From Caldilineaceae bacterium (GTDB lineage Bacteria; Chloroflexota; Anaerolineae; Caldilineales; Caldilineaceae): a stretch of DNA of 64,000 bases. Location of the stretch: NCBI GenBank assembly GCA_020634755.1, contig JACKBC010000018.1:54587-118586 (forward strand), read 5' to 3'. Under the pieces are notes generated by a model. The model was not told where the DNA came from and did no database searches. It worked only from the letters and a program-made list of their open reading frames with translations. A program made the position numbers and the translations under genes. Below are positions 49,892-59,167 of the stretch, one piece after another (within the stretch, counting starts at the first letter, position 1; every line of letters starts with the position of its first letter).

Positions 49892-52696
49892 TCAGTGCGG
49901 CTGCGCATTACACGTCTCCGCAATCAGCGCGCATGCCTGGTCCGGCAACGGCGGTGGTCCCATCTCCAGCGGCCCCATGATCAGCTCACCGGCGAAAGGC
50001 TGCCCGTTGGCGTCCAGCAGCGGCATGCGCTCACCACTGTTCTGGTTGTAGAGACCCACGGCCACTTGCCATTCGCCCGCAGATGGTGCGTCAGCCAAAG
50101 ACGCATCGTCCGGCAACGTCAACTGTCGCCAGTCGGGCAGCCCCGGCTCGATCCAGCGGCTGGGCGCCAACGCTACAAACCAGCGTGGCGGACCGTCGCT
50201 TTGCGCCACGTTGTGGCCATTGCGCCGCACATGCACAAAAACCGTCACCTCTTCTGGCCATACATCTCCCTGCCAATTCAACAACAGATCGAGCGCGCCG
50301 TCGGGCCAGATGCGCTTTTGCCCCACGCCGGCTTGCAGCGCAATCTGCGCATCCCTGCCGGCTGCCGAGCGCACATCAAAATCGGCGGTGATCACATTGC
50401 CCATGGCAGACATCTGCGCAGATGCCGGCGATTCGCTCAACGAGATTGGCGCCATTGGTTCAACGACGCCCTGGGCGGTGCGCGTATACGCGTCAGCTAG
50501 AGCCCACTGCCCCGTCGCATCAACAAATTGCGCGGCCCCATTGGGGGCGGGCGGCGCTTGCGCCACCGGCACAACTACGCCCCAAACACGCGGCAGATGC
50601 AGCGCCAGCGTGGTCACCTTGATCAGCTCACCGGAGCGCCACGCCGTGGGTGGATACCAAAGCAGCGCCGGCGGCGTGGCCACGGCGAAATCATACAGTC
50701 GCTCGCTGCCCGGCGTGCGCAATTCCAGCTGTGGACGCATGGCAGCGTCAAAATCTTCGCCGACGCGCCAGTAGCTCACCACCTTGGTCTCGCGCCAACG
50801 CGGCCAGTCGTCCACGCCCGTGCCGACCAGCGTCAGCGGCGCGGCGGTGGTGGATGAATCAGCTACTTCATTCGCCTGAGCGCGGGCAAAATCATAAAAC
50901 GCGTCGGGAATCTCTTTGCTGGCTGCCCCCTTTTGCAGCAACAGAAAACCATCGGCGCCATCTACGACGCCCCAGTCTGCCGCCAGCATCTGCTCGACTC
51001 GCTCCTTTAAATTACCGGGCGCCATATCGGTATTGGTGGTCACATCCAGCAGCGCCCATTCGGCGGGCGCACCGGATGCAAAGCCGGATGCGCTCAGCTC
51101 AGCGGGGTCAACTCCTTTGGGAAACTGATAGACATAGCGGCGCAATGCCACATGAGGGTGCACAGCCGCCGTAGCCGTTACCGGCGCATCGGGCGGAATC
51201 TGCGCAATGAAGCGCGGCAGCAGCCGATCATGCGTGCTGATGATTTGCGGATCAAAGTGGCCACCCAGCGGGCCACGTCCACTGTCTATATAGAGCCAGC
51301 CGGCCCACAGCACAACCCAGATGGCCAATCCGCCCGCCAACAGCGGACGCAACGCCGTGCGCGCGTTTTGCAGTAGCGCCACGGCGTTCATTGTCAACGC
51401 GTTGGCGGCTGGCATCTGCTGAAACGCGGGCGAGGCCGCGTCCAGCCGCCGTCCGCTCCAGCGCCACAGCCGCCCGACGCCCACCGTCGCGCTCACGGCG
51501 GTGTAGGCCACCAGCGGCGCGCTGTAATGAAAATCGCCATAATATTGGGCTGGATACGCGCTGAGCAGATTGGCCAGCAAGAGCGGCGCGGAGAGCAGTA
51601 AAATCTCCGGGGCCAGCAGGCTAAAAAAGCCAAAGCCGGCCAGCAGTTGGCCCAAATAGTGCAGCCGCGCCGGCTCGGTCGCAATCTGCCAGACCAGCCG
51701 CGGCTGCGTAAAAAAGCTCTTTACAATATCCAGCGGCGAATTCCCCAAGGCTCCGTAGCGCGCAAAATAGCCGCTCTCCGCCACGCCGTAGACGCCAATG
51801 GCGTGGGCAGGGACAATGACAAAGGTGGTGAGGTAGAACCAGGTTAAGCAGAGGCAGGTAAGGAGTAGGGGAGTAAAAGAGTGGAGGAGGAGCGGGGTAA
51901 TTTCTTGACGTGTAAAGAACTTGAAAAGGTGACTGGGGGACCGGGGGACCGGATGTTCGGATTGCTTCGTGGCGCCGCGGGACTCGTCAACTTGGGCTGG
52001 ACGCGGTCGAAGCATCGCAAATCGTAAAGTTGGGCTGAGCGCTGTCAAAGCATTGTAAATCGCGATGCCGGCGGCCAGCAGCGCCATCTCTTCCTTGACG
52101 GCTGCCAAGAGCAGCACGGCGGCGGCAAATTGGATTTGGTGGCGGCGGAAGGAGGCCCAAAAGGCCCAAAGAATCAGCGGGACGGCCAAGGGAGCGGCAT
52201 GAAATTCGGTAAGCAAACCGGACTGAAGCTGCGGCGAAAGCAGGTAAGCGACGGCCAGCGCCAATGCCACGGGTTGCGTCAGGCGGCGCAGCGGCTCGAT
52301 CTGCCAGATTTGTTGGCGCTGGCGCGGCGTCAAGAGCTGCTCCAGGCGCTCGCGCGCCAGGTCGTAGACAAACCAGGCAGATCCGCTCACCACCAGCACC
52401 TGGAGCAGCAGCAGCGCCCGCACATCGCGCCATAGCCACAGCACCGGGCTGATCAGCGCCAAGATCGGCTCCACATGATCGGTCATGCGCGTGGCCACAA
52501 AGCCGTTGTCGGTCATCTCCACAAAGCGGCCTTGGCTGCTGTTCCAAACCGCCTGCGCAATCTGCCCCAAATCGGCCTTATGTGTGCGCATGGCCGCATG
52601 CAGGTCAAAGGCCAAGCCAATGAAAAGCCAAGCGTGGAGCAGGATCAATGTGAGCAGAACAAGGTGCGCCGGAGTGAAAAGACGGGATTTGGTCAC
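49892..52696 (-). CDS. DUF2079 membrane protein
   Basis: 934 residues. The first ~450 contain many membrane helices with DUF2079 features: HKADLGQIAQAVWNSSQGRF, DHVEPILALISPVLWLWRD and LLSPQLQSGLLTEFHAAPLA. Then comes a large extracytoplasmic region with a GT39-like middle (YVYQFPKGVDPAELSASGFA) and a beta-rich C-terminus (FVHVRRNGHNVAQSDGPPRW). DUF2079 resembles polyprenyl-linked glycosyltransferases of the GT-C class. An Arg/Ser/Pro-rich stretch at about residues 220-260 (51865-52067) looks like repeat DNA inserted in frame. Confidence 0.85.
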   Translation of the reverse strand: MTKSRLFTPAHLVLLTLILLHAWLFIGLAFDLHAAMRTHKADLGQIAQAVWNSSQGRFVEMTDNGFVATRMTDHVEPILALISPVLWLWRDVRALLLLQVLVVSGSAWFVYDLARERLEQLLTPRQRQQIWQIEPLRRLTQPVALALAVAYLLSPQLQSGLLTEFHAAPLAVPLILWAFWASFRRHQIQFAAAVLLLAAVKEEMALLAAGIAIYNALTALSPTLRFAMLRPRPAQVDESRGATKQSEHPVPRSPSHLFKFFTRQEITPLLLHSFTPLLLTCLCLTWFYLTTFVIVPAHAIGVYGVAESGYFARYGALGNSPLDIVKSFFTQPRLVWQIATEPARLHYLGQLLAGFGFFSLLAPEILLLSAPLLLANLLSAYPAQYYGDFHYSAPLVAYTAVSATVGVGRLWRWSGRRLDAASPAFQQMPAANALTMNAVALLQNARTALRPLLAGGLAIWVVLWAGWLYIDSGRGPLGGHFDPQIISTHDRLLPRFIAQIPPDAPVTATAAVHPHVALRRYVYQFPKGVDPAELSASGFASGAPAEWALLDVTTNTDMAPGNLKERVEQMLAADWGVVDGADGFLLLQKGAASKEIPDAFYDFARAQANEVADSSTTAAPLTLVGTGVDDWPRWRETKVVSYWRVGEDFDAAMRPQLELRTPGSERLYDFAVATPPALLWYPPTAWRSGELIKVTTLALHLPRVWGVVVPVAQAPPAPNGAAQFVDATGQWALADAYTRTAQGVVEPMAPISLSESPASAQMSAMGNVITADFDVRSAAGRDAQIALQAGVGQKRIWPDGALDLLLNWQGDVWPEEVTVFVHVRRNGHNVAQSDGPPRWFVALAPSRWIEPGLPDWRQLTLPDDASLADAPSAGEWQVAVGLYNQNSGERMPLLDANGQPFAGELIMGPLEMGPPPLPDQACALIAETCNAQPH
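51865..52067 (-). repeat. repeat DNA inside the DUF2079 coding frame, with a 38-bp direct duplication
   Basis: The plus strand has GGTAAGGAGTAGGGGAGTAA (family G-like), then GTGACTGGGGGACCGGGGGA and GATTGCTTCGTGGCGCCGCG. TTGGGCTGGACGCGGTCGAA (from 51992) then recurs as TTGGGCTGAGCGCTGTCAAA (from 52030): two imperfect 38-bp units. The frame stays open through all of it. Confidence 0.65.
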
Positions 52697-52742
52697 GAAA
52701 ATGGTATCTTGAAAATGAGTCCGTTTTATGGGTTAGGATAGG

Positions 52743-53624
52743 CTATACCGGCATGGTGCGCCCTGTATGGGCGCGGCCAATCCGCGCCGCTTCTGCGCGG
52801 TGACCGCCCACCACGCGCACGCCGGCGTCAATACGCGCGATTTCTTCGCCGGGCTGCACGCCTTCCAAGAAGGCAATGTTGTTGGCCTTGCAGGCGGCCA
52901 TGACCCGCTGCTGCACCTCAACCATTTCGGGCGGAAAGGGGCGCGGCAATTGGGCATAGCCCAGCGACAGGCTCAAGTCGCCCGGTCCCATTTCGGCAAA
53001 GGCCAGCCCCGGCACGCTTAGAATTTCTTCAATGTGCGGGATGGCCGCCGCCGATTCAATTTTCAGACCCAGCATGAGTTCGCCATCCGGGTTGAGCGGC
53101 CACGGATCGGCGCGGCGCAGATAGTCGTTGCGATCCAGCCCCCACACCGGCGCCGCCGATGGCTCCGAACCGACACCGCGTCGGCCTTCGCCCAGCCCAT
53201 CACCCACGCCAATGCGGTTGATGGGGTAGCGGCACGATTCCACAAAGGCGCGCACAGCCGCCGCCGATTCCGCCTGGCAGAGCAGAATGCCGTGTACGCC
53301 GCGCGCTAGAATCTGCCGGAACTGCCAGGCGTTAAAGCGCACAATCTCTTCCGATACGCCTTCGACCGGCGATTCCACAATCACCGTGGGCGTGCGGTGG
53401 CCGCTGCGCGTGGGGCCGCCATCAATTAGCCCGCGCATGTATTCATCCAGCCCGGCCATGTTAAAGGCGCCGTGCTCCATGCCCACGTTGATATAATCGG
53501 CCCACGTGCCGGCATCTTCTAGCCCCTGTTCATACGTTAGCACGTGCCCGGTATGGCCACCCACGTAGTAGATCGGCTGGCCCTGCTCCAGTAGTTCAAT
53601 GCTGCGATTGATGCGTTCCGCCAT
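52743..53624 (-). CDS. HpcH/HpaI aldolase-family protein
   Basis: 293 residues from MAERINRSIELLEQGQPIYY, with AGGGGGAA upstream; the frame is open 52 codons further without protein character. INVGMEHGAFNM, then TVIVESPVEGVSEEIVRFNA and ILARGVHGILLCQAESAAAV, GLKIESAAAIPHIEEILSVP and FAEMGPGDLSLSLGY follow the class II pyruvate-aldolase fold with metal-binding Glu and Asp. Members cleave 2-oxo-3-deoxy-sugar acids. With UxuA and KduD nearby, a 2-keto-3-deoxygluconate-type substrate is plausible but not shown. Confidence 0.83.
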   Translation of the reverse strand: MAERINRSIELLEQGQPIYYVGGHTGHVLTYEQGLEDAGTWADYINVGMEHGAFNMAGLDEYMRGLIDGGPTRSGHRTPTVIVESPVEGVSEEIVRFNAWQFRQILARGVHGILLCQAESAAAVRAFVESCRYPINRIGVGDGLGEGRRGVGSEPSAAPVWGLDRNDYLRRADPWPLNPDGELMLGLKIESAAAIPHIEEILSVPGLAFAEMGPGDLSLSLGYAQLPRPFPPEMVEVQQRVMAACKANNIAFLEGVQPGEEIARIDAGVRVVGGHRAEAARIGRAHTGRTMPV

Positions 53625-53710
53625 GATTCCCCCTTTGGAAAATGTACGATTTGGGATTGACGATTTACGAAGGATCTCGTTTGGGGAGTAGCTTCGTAAA
53701 TCGTATATCA

Positions 53711-53795
53711 ATATTTTGCTCTGTATGAAAACCTTAGTTTGATCTCTCCTGATAGAGTTGTGGAAAACCACGGTTTTCATCGCAACCGCAGTATA
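53711..53795 (+). repeat. family C element flanking an oxidoreductase gene (right-pointing copy)
   Basis: 85 bp from ATATTTTGCTCTGTATGAAA to TTTTCATCGCAACCGCAGTA(TA). Nearly the same sequence in reverse lies at 55083-55167, so the pair brackets the 53806-55056 gene, 10 and 26 bp from its ends. Confidence 0.88.
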
Positions 53796-53805
53796 AGTTC
53801 ATAAA

Positions 53806-55056
53806 CTATAAATTAACCACTCTGTTTTCCTTGCGCGCCTGTTCCGCGGCAAAGACCATCAGATGCGACTCCAGCGTTTCGTCGGGGCCGGAGAGAAGCC
53901 CGCTGGGATCGTTCTTGGCCACGGCATGTACAAAGGCAGACATGAGACCATAGTCACCGCCGCCATGTCCGCCTTGAATACTGGCGCCCGAGGCCTGCGT
54001 ATCGATCACCTCCGTGTGGTCGGTCAGGAAGTCGGTGACCCAAATTTTGACGCCGTCGCCGTAGATTTCGCCTTGCGTGCCAAAAATGCAGGTGCGGCGG
54101 TGACCACCCTTGGCAAAGGCCGTCATGGTAAAAGCCGCCGTGCGCCCGCCGGCAAAGGACATGTTGACCACTTGGTTGTCCACCACATCGTTGTCACATT
54201 CATAAACGCAGCGGCCATAGGGGCCATTGCGCAGCGCGTCCATCACGCCTTCTTCGGTCACATCAAAGGTGAGCACGTTGACGGGCCAGCCGGTGTGCCC
54301 TTGATGCAGAGCACCCATATAGAGCTTTTTGGCCGAATAGGCGCAAAAGGGTTCGTGGTCGCAATCGAGACAGCGCATGGCGTCGCCGGCTTCGGCGGGC
54401 TTTTCCTCTTTGCGAAAGTGTTTGAGCGCGCCAAATGAGGAGACCGATAGACATTTCTGCCCCATAATATAGCGAATCCAGTCAATGTCGTGGCACGACT
54501 TGGCCAGCAACATAAACGAGGATTCGGCCTCGTTGCGCCAGTTGCCGCGCACAAACGAATGGGCCTGATGCCAATAGCCCACCGGTTCCAAATGCTGAAT
54601 GGAGACAATATCGCCAATGCGGCCAGCATCCAACACGCGTTTGAGCGCTTGCGTGTATTGCGTATAGAGCATGACGTGGCCCACGGCCAGCATAACGCCG
54701 TTGGCCTTTACCGCTTCCACAATGCGGCGGCATCCGTCCGCCGTGGGCGCCATGGGCTTTTCCAGCAGCAGATGATAGCCCTTTTCGGCCAGCGCAATCG
54801 CCGGCTCCACGTGCATGGCGTCCTGCGTCGTAATTACGGCGGCGTCGGCAAACTTGGGGCGGGCGGCAATCTCGCGCCAATCCGTGTACACATTATCCGG
54901 CGCAATATCGTGGTCGGTCACCAGGCGATGACGCGCCGGTTCGCGCGGCTCGGCCACGCCCACCACCTCGGCCTGTTCTGGATGCTGCAAAGCGTACCCG
55001 GCATAGCCAGTGCCCCGGCTGCCGGCGCCCACCACAATGTATGATACTGATTTCAT
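53806..55056 (-). CDS. Gfo/Idh/MocA-family oxidoreductase
   Basis: 416 residues. Rossmann start SYIVVGAGSRGTGYAGYALQ, then the signature LEKPMAPTADGCRRIVEAVK with the catalytic Lys, and AVGHVMLYTQYTQALKRVLD. The C-terminal domain contains SCHDIDWIRYIMG with the substrate-binding Asp/His, and an unusual Cys-rich insert (AMRCLDCDHEPFCAYSAKK) that could bind a metal. Members oxidise or epimerise sugars and inositols with NAD(P). An inverted pair of family C repeats brackets the gene tightly. The substrate is unknown. Confidence 0.92.
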   Translation of the reverse strand: MKSVSYIVVGAGSRGTGYAGYALQHPEQAEVVGVAEPREPARHRLVTDHDIAPDNVYTDWREIAARPKFADAAVITTQDAMHVEPAIALAEKGYHLLLEKPMAPTADGCRRIVEAVKANGVMLAVGHVMLYTQYTQALKRVLDAGRIGDIVSIQHLEPVGYWHQAHSFVRGNWRNEAESSFMLLAKSCHDIDWIRYIMGQKCLSVSSFGALKHFRKEEKPAEAGDAMRCLDCDHEPFCAYSAKKLYMGALHQGHTGWPVNVLTFDVTEEGVMDALRNGPYGRCVYECDNDVVDNQVVNMSFAGGRTAAFTMTAFAKGGHRRTCIFGTQGEIYGDGVKIWVTDFLTDHTEVIDTQASGASIQGGHGGGDYGLMSAFVHAVAKNDPSGLLSGPDETLESHLMVFAAEQARKENRVVNL

Positions 55057-55082
55057 AAGGTTACTCTTTCTAGTTCTGATTT

Positions 55083-55167
55083 TATATTGCGGTTGTGATG
55101 AAAATCATAGTTTTCCAACACTCTATCAGAGAGAGCAAACTACGGTTTTCATACAGAGCAAAGTATA
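55083..55167 (-). repeat. family C element flanking an oxidoreductase gene (left-pointing copy)
   Basis: 85 bp, the reverse complement of 53711-53795 with about a dozen differences (ends TATATTGCGGTTGTGATGAA and TTTTCATACAGAGCAAAGTA). It occupies the promoter region of the oxidoreductase gene. Confidence 0.88.
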
Positions 55168-55265
55168 GGACTGTAATGTCCTCAATCGGTAACATCACGC
55201 GTCCATGAAAATACGGTGGTAAACGGTGGGGCATGAGCTCCCGCGCCCCTGCCACTTTCACCCCT

Positions 55266-56579
55266 TCATCCTTTCGCTTCGCATATCCCCATCACCTCAC
55301 GCGCCGCCCGCACGCCCGTTTCGTATGCGCCATGGACGGTGGCAAAGTAGTGCGGATGGGTGGCTTCACCGGCGAAGAAAAGGCGGTTGTCAATTGGCGC
55401 CGCCAGCCGCTGCCGATCTTCAACTTCACAACCCACTTTTTGGAAGCTATAGCTGCCCAGCGCAAATGGATCGTTCTCCCAGTTGGTGCGCACCATAGCC
55501 ACCGGCGCCGGCACGTCGCACTTAAACATAAGGCGCAGCACCTCTAGCGCCCGGTCCAGATACTCCTCATCGCGCAGCCGGTTGACAAACTGGGCGCGGC
55601 TGCCGGCGTGATAGTTAATCAACACCGGCGCATCTTTGTAGTGCGCCACATTGAGCCAAGCGCTGCAAATACCGCTCTCGTTAACGTATTGAAAGCGCTG
55701 CGGTTCTTGAGGCCAGAAGCGATACGGAAATTTGAGCGCAATTTTGTCGTAGTTGCCCATACCCAGCCGCGCAATGGCCTGCTGCTTTGGGGCCGGCAAC
55801 GCCGGAGCAAATTGAATCTTGTTGGCTTTTAACACACCCAGCGGCACGGTCACAATCACTTTATCGCACAGGATCGTCCCGCGATTAGTGGTGACGCGCG
55901 CGCCGCCGGCATCATATTCGATCTGCGTGACGGTGGTCTCCAACTCAATCGGCAAGTCCGCGGCCAAGCCATCCACAATGCGCTTGTAGCCGCCACCATA
56001 CAAATAGAGATCCCCACCGGGTAAATGCAGATACTCACGCGTCAGTCGCCAGTCGTTCTCTGTCACATCCGCAGCATCCACAAACTGGGCGCGGATTTGG
56101 GCGCTATAATCAAAGCCGGCGCGCTGGGTGGGCGTCAGCTCATTTTCACCGGGCAAGCCACCGGCATAGAGATCGGCCAATGAGTGCGCATCTGGTGGCG
56201 GTTTATACAACACGGAAGCCGCAATATGTTCCATGGCCGCCGCATAAGCCAACATACCCTGCACATACGCTTTGGCATCCAAGCGTTGACCTTCGGCATC
56301 AAAGACCTGCACGCTCGTTCCGCTTTCATCGTCAAAATAGGTTTCGCCCATTTGTACCTGAAAACGATGAGCCAGCGGCGTTAGCGGGTTGCCAATGGGG
56401 CCGTGTATCCAGGCCGCACCCAGATCGACCGTTGCGCCCAATGAATCATCGGTGTAGGTGCGTCCGCCAATCCGATTGCGCCCTTCCAATATGCGCACGG
56501 GTTTACCGGCTTCCTGCAATGTGGTGGCAGCGGCCAATCCGGCCATGCCCGCGCCAATGACAATAATCTCTTCCTGCAT
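55266..56579 (-). CDS. flavin-containing monoamine oxidase-like protein
   Basis: 437 residues. FAD-binding Rossmann motif IIVIGAGMAGLAAATTLQEA, then GRNRIGGRTYTDDSLGATVD LGAAWIHG-type substrate region, VTVPLGVLKANKIQFAPALP and the C-terminal LFFAGEATHPHYFATVHGAY. This is the family of MAO, polyamine oxidases and LSD1-type enzymes; the substrate is probably an amine but cannot be predicted. There is no signal peptide. It is single and sits among sugar-acid genes without an obvious link. Confidence 0.92.
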   Translation of the reverse strand: MQEEIIVIGAGMAGLAAATTLQEAGKPVRILEGRNRIGGRTYTDDSLGATVDLGAAWIHGPIGNPLTPLAHRFQVQMGETYFDDESGTSVQVFDAEGQRLDAKAYVQGMLAYAAAMEHIAASVLYKPPPDAHSLADLYAGGLPGENELTPTQRAGFDYSAQIRAQFVDAADVTENDWRLTREYLHLPGGDLYLYGGGYKRIVDGLAADLPIELETTVTQIEYDAGGARVTTNRGTILCDKVIVTVPLGVLKANKIQFAPALPAPKQQAIARLGMGNYDKIALKFPYRFWPQEPQRFQYVNESGICSAWLNVAHYKDAPVLINYHAGSRAQFVNRLRDEEYLDRALEVLRLMFKCDVPAPVAMVRTNWENDPFALGSYSFQKVGCEVEDRQRLAAPIDNRLFFAGEATHPHYFATVHGAYETGVRAAREVMGICEAKG

Positions 56580-56655
56580 AAATTCTCACTTTTGTTGGCA
56601 AGTTTGTATAATGGAGGTATCTCCCCTATTACAGAGTTATTCTCAAATCTGGCAA

Positions 56656-56753
56656 AATGGAACACAGATTTCGCAGATTAGACGGATTTTCGCAGATTTT
56701 TCCCGATCGAAATCGGTCTTTATCTGATCGATCAGTCTAATCAGTGTGCCATT
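56656..56753. repeat. 98-bp element with AATGG(A/C)ACAC(A/T)GATT terminal repeats
   Basis: AATGGAACACAGATT (56656-56670) and AATCAGTGTGCCATT (56739-56753) are inverse with two mismatches. The interior has GATTAGACGG and GTCTAATC, plus CCGATCGAAATCGG. It lies between divergent genes. Confidence 0.75.
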
Positions 56754-56814
56754 CTTTTTGAATTAGAAATCTGATGTTGCATCAAAGAAATACCCCAGAC
56801 CCAGGAGTAGCATC

Positions 56815-57897
56815 ATGCCCACCCCAATCGATCCAGCGACCATTGCGCAAAAGGCCCAACTGCCGCAAAATATCCGCCCCATTGTGAGCATTGGCGCCGG
56901 CGGCATTGTGCATGACGCTCACTATCCCGCCTATCAAAAAGCGGGCTTTGCCATTGCCGGTCTCTATGATCCAAATACAGAACGCGCCCAATGGATGGCG
57001 GAGACGTTCGGCGTTGCCACCCTCTACGAATCGCTGGCCCAAGCGGCAACGCAAGCGCCCGCCGACGCCGTTTTCGATGTGGCCGTGCCGGCCAGCCAAA
57101 TTATCCATGTGCTGCGCCAATTGCCGGACGGACGGGCGGTGCTCATCCAAAAGCCCATGGGGGATAATCTGGCCCAAGCGCGGGATATACTTGAGCTGTG
57201 TCGGGCCAAAGGGCTGACCGCGGCCATCAACTTCCAGATGCGCTGGGCGCCTTTTATTATCGCCGCACGCAGCCTAATCGCGCAAGGTGCGATTGGCGAG
57301 GTCCACGACATGGAGGTGCGGGTGACGGTTTATACGCCATGGCAGCTTTGGCCGTTCTTGCAGGATGTACCCCACGCCGAAATTCTGTATCACAGCATTC
57401 ACTATATTGATCTGGTGCGCTCCTTTTTGGGTGACCCAACCGGCATTTACGCCAAAACGGTCAAACATCCCAGCTTGACCAGCATGGACGGCTCGCGCAC
57501 CAATCTAATTTTTGATTATGGCGACGTGCTACGCTGCAACGTGGAGACCAACCACCATCACGCCTACGGTCTGCGTCATCAGGAAAGCTATGTCAAGTGG
57601 GAAGGCACAAGGGGCGCCATCATGGCCAAAATGGGGCTGCTCATGAATTATCCCCAAGGTGAGCCGGATGCGTTTGAATACTGCATCCTGACCGAAGCAG
57701 AAGAGCCGGTTTGGCGCGCAGTGGCTATTGAAGGCAGCTGGTTCCCAGACGCCTTTATCGGCAGCATGTCCAGCCTCATGCGCTATCTGAACGGTGAAAC
57801 CCATACGTTGCCCACTAGCGTCGAAGACGCCTTCCGCACCATGCAGGTGGTAGACGCCGCCTGTCGTTCCAGTGACGCCGGGGCAACGACGATTTAG
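56815..57897 (+). CDS. Gfo/Idh/MocA-family oxidoreductase
   Basis: 360 residues. VSIGAGGIVHDAHYPAYQKA at the Rossmann start, LIQKPMGDNLAQARDILELC (EKP replaced by QKP, Lys kept), INFQMRWAPFIIAARSLIAQ and HSIHYIDLVRSFLGDPTGIY with the substrate-site His/Asp. CCAGGAGTAGC precedes the start. Followed after 70 bp by mannonate dehydratase on the same strand, it may be an oxidoreductase for hexuronates or for an imported sugar derivative. It is not closely similar to the other oxidoreductase at 53.8 kb. Confidence 0.9.
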   Translation: MPTPIDPATIAQKAQLPQNIRPIVSIGAGGIVHDAHYPAYQKAGFAIAGLYDPNTERAQWMAETFGVATLYESLAQAATQAPADAVFDVAVPASQIIHVLRQLPDGRAVLIQKPMGDNLAQARDILELCRAKGLTAAINFQMRWAPFIIAARSLIAQGAIGEVHDMEVRVTVYTPWQLWPFLQDVPHAEILYHSIHYIDLVRSFLGDPTGIYAKTVKHPSLTSMDGSRTNLIFDYGDVLRCNVETNHHHAYGLRHQESYVKWEGTRGAIMAKMGLLMNYPQGEPDAFEYCILTEAEEPVWRAVAIEGSWFPDAFIGSMSSLMRYLNGETHTLPTSVEDAFRTMQVVDAACRSSDAGATTI

Positions 57898-57900
57898 TAG

Positions 57901-57955
57901 GACAAGTTTCCCAACTTGTTCTAGAGACGGGACAAGTTTCCCAACTCATCCTACA
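57901..57955. repeat. GGACAAGTTTCCCAACTTGTC-type repeat
   Basis: GACAAGTTTCCCAACTTGTT and GACAAGTTTCCCAACTCATC stand in tandem; the first is palindromic (ACAAGTT/AACTTGT). A single copy, GACAAGTTGGGAAACTTGTC, is at 37254-37273. Confidence 0.8.
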
Positions 57956-57968
57956 TTAGGAGAAACCC

Positions 57969-58949
57969 ATGTACATTCAAGACCAAATCCGCTGGGACCA
58001 GTTGGATGATGAAATCCTCAATTTTTACAGCGCCATCGGCGTGGACATGATCCACCTGGAACTGCGCGGCGGTGTGAGCACCGTGGGTGCAGGCATCGGC
58101 GAGGCGCTGCGCAACGGCATTGACTGCACGCCGCAATTGGAGCAGGCGCGCGCAAAGATCGAGGCGCACGGCATGAAGCTCAACAATGTGTTTATGTCCT
58201 GCTGGCGCGAGATCCCGCTGGGGTTGGCCGATGCCGATGAGAAGATCGAAGCCTGGCAGCGCATGTTGGAAAGCCTGGGCCGAGCGGGCATTCCGCATTT
58301 GGGCTGGAACTTTAAGCCCATGGGCAACTTCCGCACCACGTCCGACATTGGACGCGGCGGCGCCCAATTCAGCACGTTCGACTATGCCGAGTTTGCACGC
58401 AACCGCCCCGAGCCGTATACCCCACCGGTTTCTGAAGCCGCAATGTGGGAACGCATGGAAAAGTTTGTGAAGTCCGTTATTCCCGTGGCCGAGAAGGCCG
58501 GCGTGCGCATGGCGCTGCACCCGGACGACCCGCCCGTGCCGGAGCCGCTGGGCGGTGTGGCCCAGATCTGTTCAACGCTGGAACAGTTCCGGCGCATCTT
58601 TGCCCTGCGCCCCAGCCCCCATCACACCATGCTCTTTTGCCAGGGCTGCATGACCGAACTGCTGGGCCAGGGCGTGTATGACGCCATTGCCGAAATGGCC
58701 AGGGCGCGCAAAATCGCCTGGGTGCATTTCCGCAACGTGCGCGGCCAGCTGCCCCGCTTTGCCGAAGTCTTTATTGACGAAGGCGATATTGACATGCGCC
58801 GCGCCATGGAGATCTATCGCGATAACGGCTTTAACGGCCCCTACATGATGGACCATACGCCTCACTTTCCATCCGGGCGGTCGGATTGGTTGGGCAAGGC
58901 CTATGCCAATGGCTATATTCGGGCGCTGATTCAAACGGTGTATGGGTAG
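57969..58949 (+). CDS. uxuA: mannonate dehydratase
   Basis: 326 residues, UxuA-type TIM barrel. D-mannonate dehydration gives 2-keto-3-deoxygluconate in glucuronate breakdown. Metal/active-site motifs: MALHPDDPPVPEPLGGVAQI, HTMLFCQGCMTELLGQGVYD, WVHFRNVRGQLPRFAEVFID EGD-type, and MMDHTPHFPSGR. Somewhat short against E. coli UxuA (about 394) but typical of many other bacteria. AGGAGAAACCC precedes the start. KduD follows on the same strand and the upstream gene is a Gfo/Idh oxidoreductase, so these three form a hexuronate set. Confidence 0.9.
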   Translation: MYIQDQIRWDQLDDEILNFYSAIGVDMIHLELRGGVSTVGAGIGEALRNGIDCTPQLEQARAKIEAHGMKLNNVFMSCWREIPLGLADADEKIEAWQRMLESLGRAGIPHLGWNFKPMGNFRTTSDIGRGGAQFSTFDYAEFARNRPEPYTPPVSEAAMWERMEKFVKSVIPVAEKAGVRMALHPDDPPVPEPLGGVAQICSTLEQFRRIFALRPSPHHTMLFCQGCMTELLGQGVYDAIAEMARARKIAWVHFRNVRGQLPRFAEVFIDEGDIDMRRAMEIYRDNGFNGPYMMDHTPHFPSGRSDWLGKAYANGYIRALIQTVYG

Positions 58950-59167
58950 AGCCCGCCAGCGGTTGATGAACATGCATAAATTGTTTCGGTACTTGAAGCC
59001 ACAGACTGAAGCCTGCGTCTGCTAGCGGAAGCCCGCTCAAGCAGACTATAAAAAAGTGCGCTTTAGCGATGTTATGCACTTCTTTCAATCCACAGACGCT
59101 GGGTAAGGCGTGTGGAATTTACTTCTGGGGTTTATTCTTTGATTGCGTGGAAGAGAGGAAAGTTTTC
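58950..59167. other. uxuA-kduD intergenic with hairpin-forming repeat
   Basis: CAGACTGAAGCCTGCGTCTG, CTAGCGGAAGCCCGCTCAAG and CAGACT form an imperfect palindrome (about 59000-59045). No gene. The frame of the next gene is open back to 59069 but is not protein-like there. Confidence 0.45.
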
